Positions 1-11,357 of a DNA stretch of 64,000 nt are shown one piece after another (positions within the stretch are counted from its first letter, which is position 1; each line of letters opens with the position of its first letter). A program made the position numbers and the translations under genes. Origin of the DNA: Microcyclospora pomicola. Taxonomy: Eukaryota > Ascomycota > Dothideomycetes > Capnodiales. The stretch spans positions 1-64,000 of the forward strand of contig NHNY01000044.1 in the NCBI GenBank assembly GCA_002786065.1, written 5' to 3'. The notes beneath the pieces are model-generated. The model was not told where the DNA came from. It saw only the letters and a list, made by a program, of their open reading frames with translations, and did not search any database.

Positions 1-1300
1 ATCATACTATTACTCCCCTATTTCTGTGTACTACGCTATCCTTTGGCATCTAGAAGCTACGCCCTAGTAGTCTATTGCTGCCCCTTACAAAGTCTAAGCT
101 ATAGTTTAAAGGTAGCCTTTTAATAACAGGCTTCTAAAAGATGTCTAAGATTATAGCTAGATTAAAAGGATAGAGACTAGTTTTACACTACCCTAAGAGG
201 ATATTCTTATAAACAAAGGCCTATTAATAAGCTAGCTAGAATAGCTAAAAGAAGTCCCTTTTAGTAACAGCTAAGATGCCTTAACTAGTATAAATAAAGG
301 CATTAAGTTGCTAGCTATAATATATAGCTAAGGGAGAGAAAAGGCTAATATTAAGAGGTTATAATCTATGTGTTAAATGTAGTAGATATACTGCTACAAG
401 GATCTTCTAAGACTAGCACTAATCTAAAAACCTTATATTAATATAGCTACTATAGCTATTAACAAACAATAACCTCTATTCTCTCCTTGCCTTAGCCTTT
501 ATTTAATAGTTAAAGACCTTAATAAGCTACTTAAAACTAAGCTAGTTATTAGTCTAGCTAGTTAGTAAGGAAGCAAAAAAGGCTAGTTATATATCTAGGT
601 TAAGGTCTTAGATCTATAAGTCTTAGATGTTACTAGTAACAGCTTTATATATTAAAGCTAGTGCAATTAATATACTATCTATATAGATTGTTACTAAGAT
701 TGTTATCTACTCTCTATTACTATCTTATATATTACCTAGCAACCTTTTACTCTTAAAGGTCTGCTTATTAAAGACCCTTTTTGCCTTTATAAGGATGCTA
801 AGAAGGAAGCCTTTTTTATCTATATTATATATATTATATAGCTTAATACTATATTACTTAATCTTCTAATTAATAAGGTCAAAGTAGGTCCTATATTCTA
901 TCTCTAAGTCTACCTTTTTACGAGCAGAATCTAGTAGGTTAAGATATCTGCTCTTAAGCTATATATACTACCTTTTAATAAATCTTAAGGACTACCCTTT
1001 ACTAGGTACCTTACTACTAATATCCTTTGTAAAGTAGTTAACTATTGCTAGTGTTAGAGGGAGCCCTAGCTTAGAGAGTTTATTAATATAATCTACTAAG
1101 ACCTTCTCTTAAACTAGTGTTAATAGCTGCTTGTTTTAAGATCTTTCTTACTATAAGATAGTAATATAGTTATAGTGTCGTAATAGGGTGCTATAGTAGA
1201 CTCCGTGCTTTTTTAATATAGCAGAAAGGTTTGGATTGGCCTCAAGATAACACTTAGCAAGTGCCTTGTCAATTGGATCCATGGTGGTGGTGTAATTAAT
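1..1300 (-). mobile_element. RIP-degraded Fot1/pogo-type DNA transposon (5' part of transposase; runs off the window start)
   Basis: Read on the minus strand, the block decays from a Fot1/Pot2-like (Tc1-mariner superfamily) transposase. The N-terminus at about 1280 begins MDPIDKALAK and is followed by a helix-turn-helix-like stretch. Further down come a CENP-B-type DNA-binding block, a catalytic-core-like block and short matches to family motifs such as the region before the last catalytic Asp (LLLVNSYSSYIN, where the family has LLLDGHGSH) and LLHLTHRLQPL. In-frame stops occur throughout and the base composition is extreme, dominated by TA, TAG and CTAG steps, as expected when CpA/TpG becomes TpA by RIP. 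Ordinary GC returns at about 1300-1340. I could not identify a terminal inverted repeat or a TA target duplication at the right end, and the left end lies outside the window. No functional transposase remains. The family call is confident; the exact boundary is not. Confidence 0.9.
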
Positions 1301-1340
1301 TATCAAAGATGTGGTTATGTGGTCGAAATCGTGCATCTCA

Positions 1341-2530
1341 CACGTCCGTGCACCTCGCCGGTCGGACCTTTAGTTCTCTGATCTTCATCATCTTCTCCTG
1401 CCACCTTCCTGAATTTCGTCGTCTGTACTGTACTGCATCTCCACCACGAAATCGCGCCCGATCAGCGTCGTCATGTATGAATGCCCTCTGAGCGGAAGCA
1501 TAGTCGAAGTTCCACCCGACTGCAATATCATTCATTCACATGTGCATGTATAGTTGATGATGGACCAGATCAACAAACCCTCCCAAGCACCCGAGACCAC
1601 CTTCATGTTGAGCGAGTCGAGTTCAACTGCAAACGCGTCAGTAGTAAAGGCGGACTTCCATGAAGGTGCGTTGAATGTACACTAAAGGAGCAGTAAAGCG
1701 AGTACTAGTACGAGTTGCAGCGAGCTCTTGCCATCATAAATGCAGTGGATTTGGCCAGCTCACAGTGCTTCTTCCCGCAGCGGTTTTGTCTGTATAATTC
1801 AGCGTGCGGGTTCGAGAAGCGAGAATGTTTGAGTAGGAGCTGCAGGACCATGCGGTACGATGATAAGTCACAAAAGATTGTGCCACGCATAAGTTGTCTG
1901 GTACATGTCGTGGGTGATGTAGGCGAGAATCGAGGGACCGATCTGGTGCCAGTAGATGTCTGATGGTAGGGGGCCAGCAATTGGGATGATACCATCATAC
2001 AAGACTTTGCACGCGTGTTGTGACGTGAAATAAACGACTGGACTGGAGTCTTGGAGTTCGGCAATCGTATTAAGGAGAGTCCTGTTGTGTGCGGGACCTC
2101 AAAGACAGAAGGGTGTCCCTTGTCCGTTTACAAAGCAAGCAAAAGCAATCCCATCTCGCTCGATGTGAGGGAATGTGAGGCAGAACCCAGCAAATCAAAA
2201 GGCATGCCTTCACCCCGACGGTAGCAAAGTCGCCCGTGTGTGAAAGTGTGCATGCAGAACGCCTCAAAATGCTCCGCCACCGTCAAACGCCAGCCATTGT
2301 GTGTCGCCCTCGCACTCTGCCGAATCGTCTCATGCCAAAGACATCTATGCCGCTGCCGCCGTGCCCACCCATGTTGGACTCACCATTTCACACCCCTCTG
2401 AACGCCGTCATACGCCTTCGCTGAAGGCTGTCGAGTCATATACACATGCCGTCGTGAGATTGTATTAAAGGCTGCTGCGGTGCGAGCAGGGTGTCAAGAA
2501 AACGTTTGAATTTTGTGATGCAGGAAGCTT
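1341..2530. other. Intergenic, no supported gene
   Basis: About 1.2 kb of normal base composition between the transposon remnant and the small Ala-rich gene. Several short open frames exist on both strands, but none shows a recognisable domain, sensible low-complexity pattern or matching splice partners. Confidence 0.5.
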
Positions 2531-2998
2531 TCACCAGCATGGCATCGCGCACTGTGGTGATGATTAGCTAGGACACAACAAGATGGCCCTCCTTCAAGTG
2601 AATGCACTCACCATGTCCGCATCGCGCTTCTGCTCGGCGATGTACTTCTCCATCTGGGCAGTCAGCTTGGCGTGGTTGACTTCCTTGTTGGGCGTGGTCG
2701 CGTTGGACGGGGTCGAGGTGCCGGAGACAGGCGCCGACTTGGGGAACTGCGACGAAGGGCTTGGGCTGTTGGCGGCACGCAAGAAACCCTGGTGCAGATT
2801 GCCGAAGAAGCCGGTCGAGTTGGGGCGGAGAAGTGGTGGGCGTTGCAGGAAGGCCTGTGTGGGGTTTTGTGGTTTGACCGGCTCTGCGTTCTTGGCGGCA
2901 GCGGCGGCTGCTGCAGCAGCGACTCGCTGTGCGCGCTCGGCCTTGATCTTCTCTTCGTGGAGACGGTACTCGTGGAGGGGAGCAGGTAGCATGTCCAT
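2531..2998 (-). CDS. Small Ala-rich hypothetical protein
   Basis: Proposed two-exon gene, complement of 2531-2551 and 2612-2998, 135 residues. The ATG at 2998 opens a reading frame starting MDMLPAPLHEYRLHEEK, followed by a basic helix and a run of nine alanines (around residues 27-35). Then come a Pro/Ser-rich centre and a terminal amphipathic segment ending EKYIAEQKRDADM. A good 5' splice site (GTGAGT, 2611-2606) and a CTAAT-type branch point before CACAG (2552) give a last exon adding CAMPCW. Reading through the intron instead adds VSAFT and a stop. The protein looks like a soluble helical fungal orphan; I do not recognise a domain. The two Cys residues of the spliced tail could be lipidated, but that is speculation. 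The gene call rests on biased codon use and splice quality. Confidence 0.55.
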
Positions 2999-5702
2999 TG
3001 TGGTTGTGTGTGTGTGTGTGTGGTTGGTGGAGTGTTGTTGAGAAGAGGTGGTGGTGATGCTAGAAGGTCGACGAGTGTCGTTGAGTGAGGATGCGGTGTG
3101 AGGTTCGATCAGTCGTGAATCGACCAGTAGTGAATGGTGAGGACTGTGGGTGGTGGAGGTGATGGTGAGAAAAGTTGAGTCGAGGTGAAGAAAAGAGTCG
3201 TGGTGACCGACTTTTGAAGATGGTGGTGGAGGTGGTGGCCGTGGCTCGATCGGGGAATTTCCCGTGTTGGCGGTCGGGTGTGAATTGTTGCTAAGCAGCC
3301 AACGCGGGACTACTGGAATCTCTTGAGTTGCGCCGGCGAGGGCGTTGATGACGGGAGACGAACTCGGAGAATCGGTGGCAGATGAGAAGAATCGAGCTGG
3401 TCGCGTGCTGAGCTCGTGGGATTGAGAGTTGGGCGTGGAGGAAGTTGGAGCGATGGAGAGGGCGACAGGTGTTGGTGACTACCTTAGGTGGGTGGTGGCG
3501 TTGAGCAGCAGCAGTCGGAGCCTCCTTCCTGCAAAGCTTCTCTTCGCTTTTTCCGCGGTCGGCAGCAGCAGATGATGTCAGCGGGGACGCGCGGATGCAG
3601 GTGCGGCGACACAGTAACAACCAGGTGTCGACGAGTGCACGACAGGACCAGACGGAAGATGAGTGAAAGGTGTCAATCGACGGGAGACGAGTGAACAGCA
3701 GGACAGATCTCATTCATAAGCATTCGTTACCGTCAGTCTAACAGCGACAGGAGATGAGCGACCAGAAATTCATCAGGATGCGACGAGGGTTCATGTGGTG
3801 CGTGTGGGGGAGACACTAGAATCGACTGTCATTCGAGTAGTGCCGCGCTTCGACACGTTCCAGAATCTCGCGGCACACACGACCCGTAACCACCGAACAA
3901 TCCCCTTGTCTCCTCCTTCTGCTTGCCCTTGCGATCAACATATCTAACACAATGATCTGGATAGTTTGTACGAAGCTGATCCAGAGTCTGTACAACACCA
4001 ACACAGTACAATGTACGCATCAGGAAGAGAAGATGTATGTAGATCAGATGTCATTCAAGCTTACCTATTCTTATGTTCCCCCACGCCTGATCAGCCCTGC
4101 ACACGCCACCTCGCGTCTTTCGGCTTTGGCCCTGAAAGGCCGAGACGCGACTGGCCGCATGCGACGTCTGGTTTGGTCGGAAACAGCAGAATCGCTCGCG
4201 TTAGAGTTATAGCTGGACTGCGGTGATCGGCCCATCTGCTTCGTTCGCTGACTGCCCCTCCACCCACCGCCTCTTTTCCGACCTGCACGCGTGACACGGC
4301 TCCGGTCACTAACCATGCCCTTCCCCGGCACCAACTCATGCATTCCCGCCCTCCTCCTGCATCTCGCCCGCTGTTCGTGACCCCGAGCCCGCATGTACCG
4401 CTACCCCAGGCGTGGGTGCTCCATCTTGCTGTCCTTACCTCCGACATCTCAGCTGTGACGAGCTACGCCACGTACCGCTAGATTGATGGACAGTCTTGAA
4501 AACTCAGCCACGACTCCCGCAACACGATCAGGCTGTGGCTGTTCCGGCTGATACATCCCCCTTCGGCGTCCTTCTGCCATCGGCGAAGCTGTACTTACAC
4601 ATCTCGAACCCCCTACAGCGTGCAGCTGAAAGCAATGCAAGAGGCAATGGCCTTGCATTCTTCCTTCTTCACCATTCGGGAGACCGAACTTGTGCAACTA
4701 CTGCCCGGCCTGTCTTCCGAGAAGCAACTTCGAGAGTTCTGAATGTGCTTTTGGTACGCTCTGAGCTCTCCACGTCAAGCACCACCCGTCGAGCGTCCCG
4801 CAAGATGCACAACTGATGTTCCGTAGGTGATGTTCATAGATTGTTTTTGTGTTCGATCAAGCAGGAGCTGGATGTCATCAGCAGCTTGTCTTGCGGCAAT
4901 GATGGAAAATGTCACTTAGTACACCATGTCGGCTGTCGCAATCGATCATGGAACTGAAGTTGTTCATGTTCGAGTGCTACGAATAAATTCTTACGGATAA
5001 AACGTGATCAATGGATTCTACTTGCCTGCGTTTTTCCATCAGGATCTGCAACATATAGAGCCTCTCTCGGTTGGCCAGGAAGCAGACTAAAGGGAACACG
5101 CCAAGCTATATGATGGCACGAAAGTCATGTACTCTATGGTGCAGGTAGAGACGGGCGAGATCATCCGAGAGCTCGAATTTGGCTGACGCCGAACTGTTTC
5201 TTCAATGAAGTCATGGCGACAGCAGCAATGATCAACCTTTTGGTGCGTAGGTAGGGTTTCTCAAGTAAATGCAATGTAGCACAGAAGACCTTGGCTTATG
5301 TACATGTACCCATCGCTTGATGCTGTGCTAGGTATCTCGCCATTGATGAAGCATCACGACAGCCATTACCTGTGAAACTCTAAAAGACCAGATGTTTTTC
5401 AATCATGACTTTGACTGTTGTAGCGACTCCAGTGCACAATCGTTCTCTAGGATTCACCACCGTCATACATCGTTCCATCGCTTGGATATGTCCATTTTAT
5501 TGCACTCGCTTACCAGACAGGATGCCAGCGACGCTAATCTGACATCGTGCCGATTTGGACCAATGAGAGGCCGTCTCAGCTCAATAGCTTGGACCTCACA
5601 TTCAGCCAGCAGCAGGAAGTTTCTCAGTCGGTGTAGTCTGCCAACATGGCGGGCGTCCACTGAACATACCGTAAACCCGTCGTGATTCGCAGGTCTGGTG
5701 TC
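2999..5702. other. Long non-coding interval upstream of the SPX-EXS gene
   Basis: 2.7 kb with no gene I can support. It holds a (TG)n microsatellite at about 3005-3022 next to the start of the small Ala-rich gene, and several 60-120-codon open frames without recognisable features. Splice-like signals occur (for example GTAAGC near 4060 on the minus strand), but I could not link them into a convincing protein. One candidate exon is listed separately at 4619-4742. The right end must contain the promoter and 5' leader of the SYG1-like gene. Confidence 0.5.
4619..4742 (+). other. Possible terminal coding exon, 41 codons, unknown protein
   Basis: After a CCCTACAG 3' splice-like site an open frame reads VQLKAMQEAMALHSSFF and ends SSEKQLREF then TGA. 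The composition is that of a soluble helical protein rather than random translation. An ATG at 4487 (MDSLENSATTPATRSG) could start the preceding exon, but I found no donor that joins the two in frame. It is listed only so that the signal is not lost. Confidence 0.25.
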
Positions 5703-8700
5703 ATGAAGTTCGCCAAGCAGCTCGAGGACGAGGCGGTCCCCGAGTGGCGCTCCAAGTATCTCGACTACAAAGGCGCAAAGAAACGTCTCAAGGCTGTCGC
5801 ACGCGCCATCCGCAACACGCAGTTCTCTGCTGCAAACAGCGCTCGGGGTGCAGGACCAAGTCCATTCTCGTCGCTTCGAGATGGGCCGGTGCAGACATTG
5901 ATGCGTCGTGCTGCCAGTGGCGACAAGCTGCATGTCAGTCCACCCGCTGCGAATGTCAAGGGACGATCGAAGAGTGCTTATCCGGCTGCAACGACTTCGC
6001 CGGAGGATACTGGATCCGCTACGTCGACGCGCACACGGCCGATCAAGGTGAATGAGCGGAGTCCACTGCGCTCCAATGACGATGGGCCCAAGATGACGCG
6101 TTATGGGAGCATCATTGGAAGCCCCCCAGAGGATGGAGCTCTGACGCTGTCCAGAGTAGCAACGGCACCTTCACTAGAATTGCCCTTTCCGGCTCTGGAC
6201 CCGAGCATTTCGAAGACTGGTCAAGATCGTAACATAAATACTGACTACGATGAACCCGTGAGTCCGACTTCCCCGGAAGGGTTTGCCCGAACCTCACTTG
6301 CAGCCACTGCATCGAATCATCATGAAACGTCATCTGGAGACAAGCGTACTGGACATGACTCACTGAGCGCACTTCGAGGCGTCTTCCGCAACCAACGACG
6401 GACCAACAGCACTCCCGCACGGCCATTGGCGAAGCGCGTGTTCTCGGGCATTGAAGGCGGGGGCCGCTCGGATGACGTTGCTTTGGATCAGTACAACGAG
6501 TTCGATTCGAAGAACGCCGCGTTTCGAGTTTTCCTCGACAAGGAGCTGGAGAAGATCGAGCAGTTCTACCAGTCGAAGGAGGATGAGGCGGTCCAGCATC
6601 TCAGTGACCTCCGACAACAGCTGCACATTATGCGCGATCAGAGAGCGAGAGAGATGGCTGCTGATCAGAAGCGGAAGTTCTTAGCGACCTCAAATGTGAA
6701 GACTGGCGGACGCCCCTCAACGGAAGACGATACGGCAGATAGACCAGACGGCAAGCGGAAACATAGTTTCAATCCGTTTGGGAAGTCTGTTGATTTTGCT
6801 GCTGGCCAGCTGGAGAATGCCATTGAAAGAGTGCGGACTGGTCATGTGGGCAAAACTTCGCGCGCGATGGGCGAGTTGGGTACCCCGACATGGAATGCAC
6901 ACGAGCACGACTACCAACGAAGGAATCACGAGGTGTCCTACCGGTCGGCCAAATCTTCACTGAAGCGGGCCCTGGCAGAGTACTACCGTAACCTCGAGTA
7001 CATCAAATCATACGCACTCCTTAACCGGACCGCGTTCCGGAAGATCAACAAGAAGTACGACAAGACCGTGAACGCACGGCCGAAGATGAAGTACATGGAC
7101 GAGAGAGTTAACTCATCCCATTTCGTCAGCTCCGGTAGGATCGAAGGGATCATCCAACAGGTTGAGGATCTTTACGCTCGCTACTTCGAGCGCGGCAATC
7201 ATAAGCTTGCAGTCGGGAAGCTGCGACAAAAGATTGGCCGGCCAGGTCAACATAGTGGCTCGGTGTTCCGGGTTGGGGTCCTCTACACCGCTGGAGGGAT
7301 CCTAGCCGTTCAAGCGCTAGTGTATGGCTTTGAGCAAGACTTTCAAGGCCGAGAACCGTTGAGTACTCAGGCCAACTACCTACTTCAGTTATACGCCGGG
7401 TATTTTCTGGGTGTTCTGTTGATGACGCTATTTGCTCTGGATTGTGGCATCTTCACCAAGTTCAAAATCAATTATCAGCTCATTTTCGAGTTCGACAGCC
7501 GGCATTATCTGGACTGGAAAGAGCTGGCGGAGTTCCCGGCTGCTTGCATGTGCCTTCTTGGAGTCATCATGCTATTGAATTTCCAGCAGATTGGAGGGTA
7601 TGCCATGTGAGTGTTTGTTTGGGACTTTCGCGACCTTACACATTACTGACGACTTAATTACACAGGTACATCTACTGGCCTGTCATATTGATCGGCTTGA
7701 CCGTGGTCTTCTTGTTCTTTCCTGCACCAATCTTGTACCACCGCTCCCGTAAATGGTTCGCAACCGCACTCGGGCGTCTGAGTCTCTCTGGCGCCTATTC
7801 AATCTTCTTCGCGGACTTCTTCCTGGGGGATATGTTCTGTTCTCTCACCTATGCGATGGGTAACATTGAGCTCTTCTTCTGCCTGTACCGATGGCGCTGG
7901 GTGGATCCCCCTCAGTGCAACTCCACCCACTCCGCATTACTCGGCTTCTTCACCACAGTGCCTGGTATCTGGCGGCTTCTGCAGTGCTTCCGCCGCTTCT
8001 ACGACGAAGGCTACTCTTGGTTTCCACATCTGGCCAATGGTGGCAAGTATTCATTTACGATCTTATACTATGTCACACTGAGTCTGTACCGCCGGAATCA
8101 AGTCTGGGAGTACCGGACGGTGTTCATCATCTTTGCCACCATCAACGCTGTGTACTGCTCAATCTGGGATCTGTACTTTGACTGGTCGCTAGACGTGCTC
8201 AATTACGCTGCCAAACCTCCCATGCTGCGGCCCATGCTGGCATTCCGTCACCACAAATGGATGTACTACCTCGCCATACCCATCGATATCGTCATCCGCT
8301 TCAACTGGATCTTCTACGCCATCTTCACCGAGGACGTGCAGCACTCCACTGCCGTCTCTTTCTTCGTCGCCCTGACGGAAGTCTTCCGCCGCGCCATCTG
8401 GGTCATCTTCCGCGTCGAGAACGAACAATGTACCAACACTTTACGCAATCGAGCCGTCCGCAACGCTCACCTACCCTACAAACTCGAACAGGACTCGGAG
8501 ACCCATCTGATCGCTCCGGTGGCAACATCCACCACCGACGGCCATGCGGACTCTGGAATCCTCGATCTCGAAGCCGGAAGCACGACTGCGATACCTCCGT
8601 CAGGCGGCACCGACTCTTTGCGTCAACGCCGTCAGAGCACGCTGGTCGACTCGCCGGTTGCAAGAGCGTTAAAGCGGGTCGGCACGACAATGCTGACGGC

Positions 8701-8806
8701 CCATGCGCGCGATTACGAGAAGAAGAAAGGCAGTCCGGACGCGGGTCATAAGCAGGACGATTCCGAGGAGGACGACGATGATGATGATGATGATGATGAC
8801 GACTGA
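5703..8806 (+). CDS. SYG1: SPX-EXS domain protein, SYG1/XPR1 family phosphate exporter-like
   Basis: Two exons, 5703-7606 and 7666-8806 (59-bp intron, GTGAGT...CACAG), give 1,014 residues; yeast Syg1 is about 900. The ATG at 5703 was chosen because MKFAKQLEDEAVPEW is the canonical SPX start. The SPX domain is split by a long Ser-rich insert (residues about 50-260) and ends near residue 455 in the Lys-rich helix FRKINKKYDKT, the inositol-pyrophosphate-binding cluster of SPX domains. Hydrophobic segments begin near residue 525. The EXS domain follows (about 620-860) and includes FFLGDMFCSLTYAMGNIELF. The tail is Ser/Thr-rich and ends in an Asp run encoded by GAT/GAC repeats. Family members export phosphate or signal phosphate status at the plasma membrane or Golgi. 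The exact transport role here is inferred from family. Confidence 0.95.
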
Positions 8807-9201
8807 GATGACGAGTAGTCGTTGCTGCAGGGTTCCGTTCACATTGAAGGCGTGTGCATGTTACAGCAGGCTTTTGTTAGATTGACTCTGTACATCGCAT
8901 ATAGTCATAGCCATAGAGTGAGAGGGTATCACGCGTCTTTCTTGCTGGGACGACACTCTCAAGGTACTTGGACGTACTTCCGGTCCCCTTGCTGCTGCAA
9001 ATCGACGTTTGGAGGCCACCTTGCTAGCACAACATCAAAACTCAAGCTGTAACCCAGTCAGAGATAACATTACAATCGATCACAGACCAGACGTCAATTT
9101 ATGCTCATAACGATGGCAGAACACAATGTCATACGTGACACCGCCCCGGTTTGCGATCGACTTGATATCTCAACCGTATAACGACTACAAGTATCTCACA
9201 T
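8807..9201. other. Convergent 3' intergenic region
   Basis: The 395 bp between two genes that end toward each other. It should hold both 3' untranslated regions. No open frame or repeat of note. Confidence 0.6.
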
Positions 9202-10255
9202 CTACAACTTCGATGCTTTCCGAGCTCTGTTTGCTGTAACAATGTCAGCACGCGTTCACCACAACCCCCTTCCCCGTGCACACAACTCACCTTTCAGCTC
9301 CTCCATCTTCGCCGTCATCCGCCTCAAGGGCTCTCCCTCCACAAACCTCTCACCCAACGCATCCCACGCATTGAACAGCGCCACCATCCGCGCGTCCCGC
9401 GTGCTCGCGTTCTGCAACCGCTTCATCTCCATCATGGCCTTGCCGTCGCGCTCCCGCAGCATCTCCTTGAGATACGCCTGCACATGCTCATGAAAGCCCT
9501 CCTTGGGGAAGATGCGGTTCACCAGGCCCATCTCCTTGAGCTCCTCGACGCTCGCCTTGCCGCCGAACATCAGCCACTCGTTCGCGCGGTGCGTCCCCAT
9601 GCTCTGCGCCCAGGTGATCGCGCTGCCGTTCTCCGGCACCAAGCCCAGCTGCGCAAACGTCACCTGCAGCCAGCTGCCCTCCGCCGCGTACAGCAGGTCG
9701 CTCGTGCCCTGGAACCACGCCGCGCCCGCGCCCACCCCGGGCCCGTTCAGCGCGACCACGAGCACTTTGCGGTGCTCGATCATCGACCGCACCAGCTCCA
9801 CGCCTTCCGCGAACCGCTGCGCCCAGAACACCTTCTTGTCGCCCGCGTGCCGGAACTGGGCCGTCACGGTCGCGACGCCGTTGACGTCGGCGCCCGCGGC
9901 GAAGAACCGCCCTTCGCCCGTGATGACGGTGAAGGTCGTGGCCGGGTGGTTGTCAAGCTCGCGTAGCGCGTCGATCACGTCGGAGATCATGCCCTGTGGG
10001 TGCAGTCGAGCTTAGTATGTTACCCCTGCTATGGGAGAGGAGTGATAGGACTTACGCCACCGAAGGAGTTGAGATGCTTCGGGCGGTTGAACTGGAGGAT
10101 GCATGTATTAGCTTGATGAACGCTGTGGAACTCTCGTACATAGCAACTCTTGCAATGAATCAAGTACAGCGAGACATGGGATGGCAAACCTTGATCGTGC
10201 CAATGCCATCTTGCACGGTGACGATGATATCGTCGTATTTCTTGTCGAACGACAT
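9202..10255 (-). CDS. Peroxisomal delta3,delta2-enoyl-CoA isomerase / enoyl-CoA hydratase family
   Basis: Four exons on the minus strand: 10190-10255, 10056-10091, 9291-9993 and 9202-9233; introns of 98, 62 and 57 bp; 278 residues. The chain starts MSFDKKYDDIIVTVQDGIGT and continues FNRPKHLNSFGGGM, the crotonase-fold opening. The oxyanion-hole region reads GEGRFFAAGADV and the second one ALNGPGVGAGAAW. The final 32-nt exon encodes NRARKASKL, so the protein ends in the peroxisomal targeting signal SKL. Crotonase fold plus PTS1 and about 280 residues match ECI1-type isomerases, which move double bonds during beta-oxidation of unsaturated fatty acids. A hydratase function cannot be excluded. If the last intron is retained, the chain ends GELCARGRGLW without the signal. 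Confidence 0.9.
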
Positions 10256-11357
10256 CTTGCAGCTTTCCGTCCTCTTATCCTTTGCTGTTTTGGCTTTTCT
10301 TGATGTATCTGTCTTCTCTTCGACTGATTCAGATGTATCGATCAATAGCTTGCTGGTTATTATATCCGGAATTTGTAGTAATACATATAAATGATGGGTT
10401 GTGGATACGTTAGAATACTGTACATAAAGGCAAGCCGGGGTGTAGCATAACCTCGGCACTCGACGGCTATTGAAACCACCTACCTGGAGATACTTCGCTT
10501 CAGGATCTGCTAGTCACATAAACCCATAAGCTTAGAGCAATGTGCGCATTTAAGGTACGAGGTTCTTTTGAGTGAAGGGAACGTTCAGAAGAATACTCGG
10601 AGGAGACGACGAACCAAGGGATCCGACGTTGTTGACTGTACGGTAGACGGATAGTTGTGGATAGTAATGTTATGAGCAGCTCAGTTTCCACACTTCTAGC
10701 AGCGCAGAAGCGCTGTTGAATTTCTCTAATGCGGACTTGTGTCCATCACTCTTCTGCATTGATACTCTAACGATGTATGCGTATGTTCCGTAGCGATCTA
10801 CTCAAGAATCATATGGTTCAATGGGAGAGCTATGATGGAAGAAAACGCTGCATGTTGAAGAGACAAGATGAACGTGTACGATTCTAACAATGACGGAAAG
10901 CTTCGCGACCTAGAACATCATACCAGCGTACCTGTAGCCAACGAGATGAATACTTGCGATCGGGACTGCAACGTCCCGCATATTGCAATCCATCCACTTG
11001 TAGTCTACGGAGATGCTTTGTACAGACGGGAGGAGATCTCATGTACTGCAGCAAACTTTAGGATGAAATCACGCAATTGCACGCAATCTCAATATACCTG
11101 CAGGAGAACCGCGTGTAGTATAAATATCGTTGATCGTGCATCCGCAACTCTCGCACTTATCGATATTTGATTCCAGTTGTCGCCGAAAGTACAAGAATGA
11201 ACAAGTTCAAACACATAAATTGCATCCATCCCAACGTTACGAAGTAAAAGATTGAGCTCACACGACGCCACGCCTGAACGCTCGTAAGTAAGCAAAACGC
11301 ACGTCGTTAGGAACAGCCGTAAGGTCTCCGCACCCCGCTTTATGACAGCATATTCCT
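10256..11357. other. Intergenic, no supported gene
   Basis: 1.1 kb between the 5' end of the isomerase gene and the 3' end of the MFS gene. It includes the isomerase promoter. Open frames up to 100 codons lack recognisable features. Confidence 0.55.
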
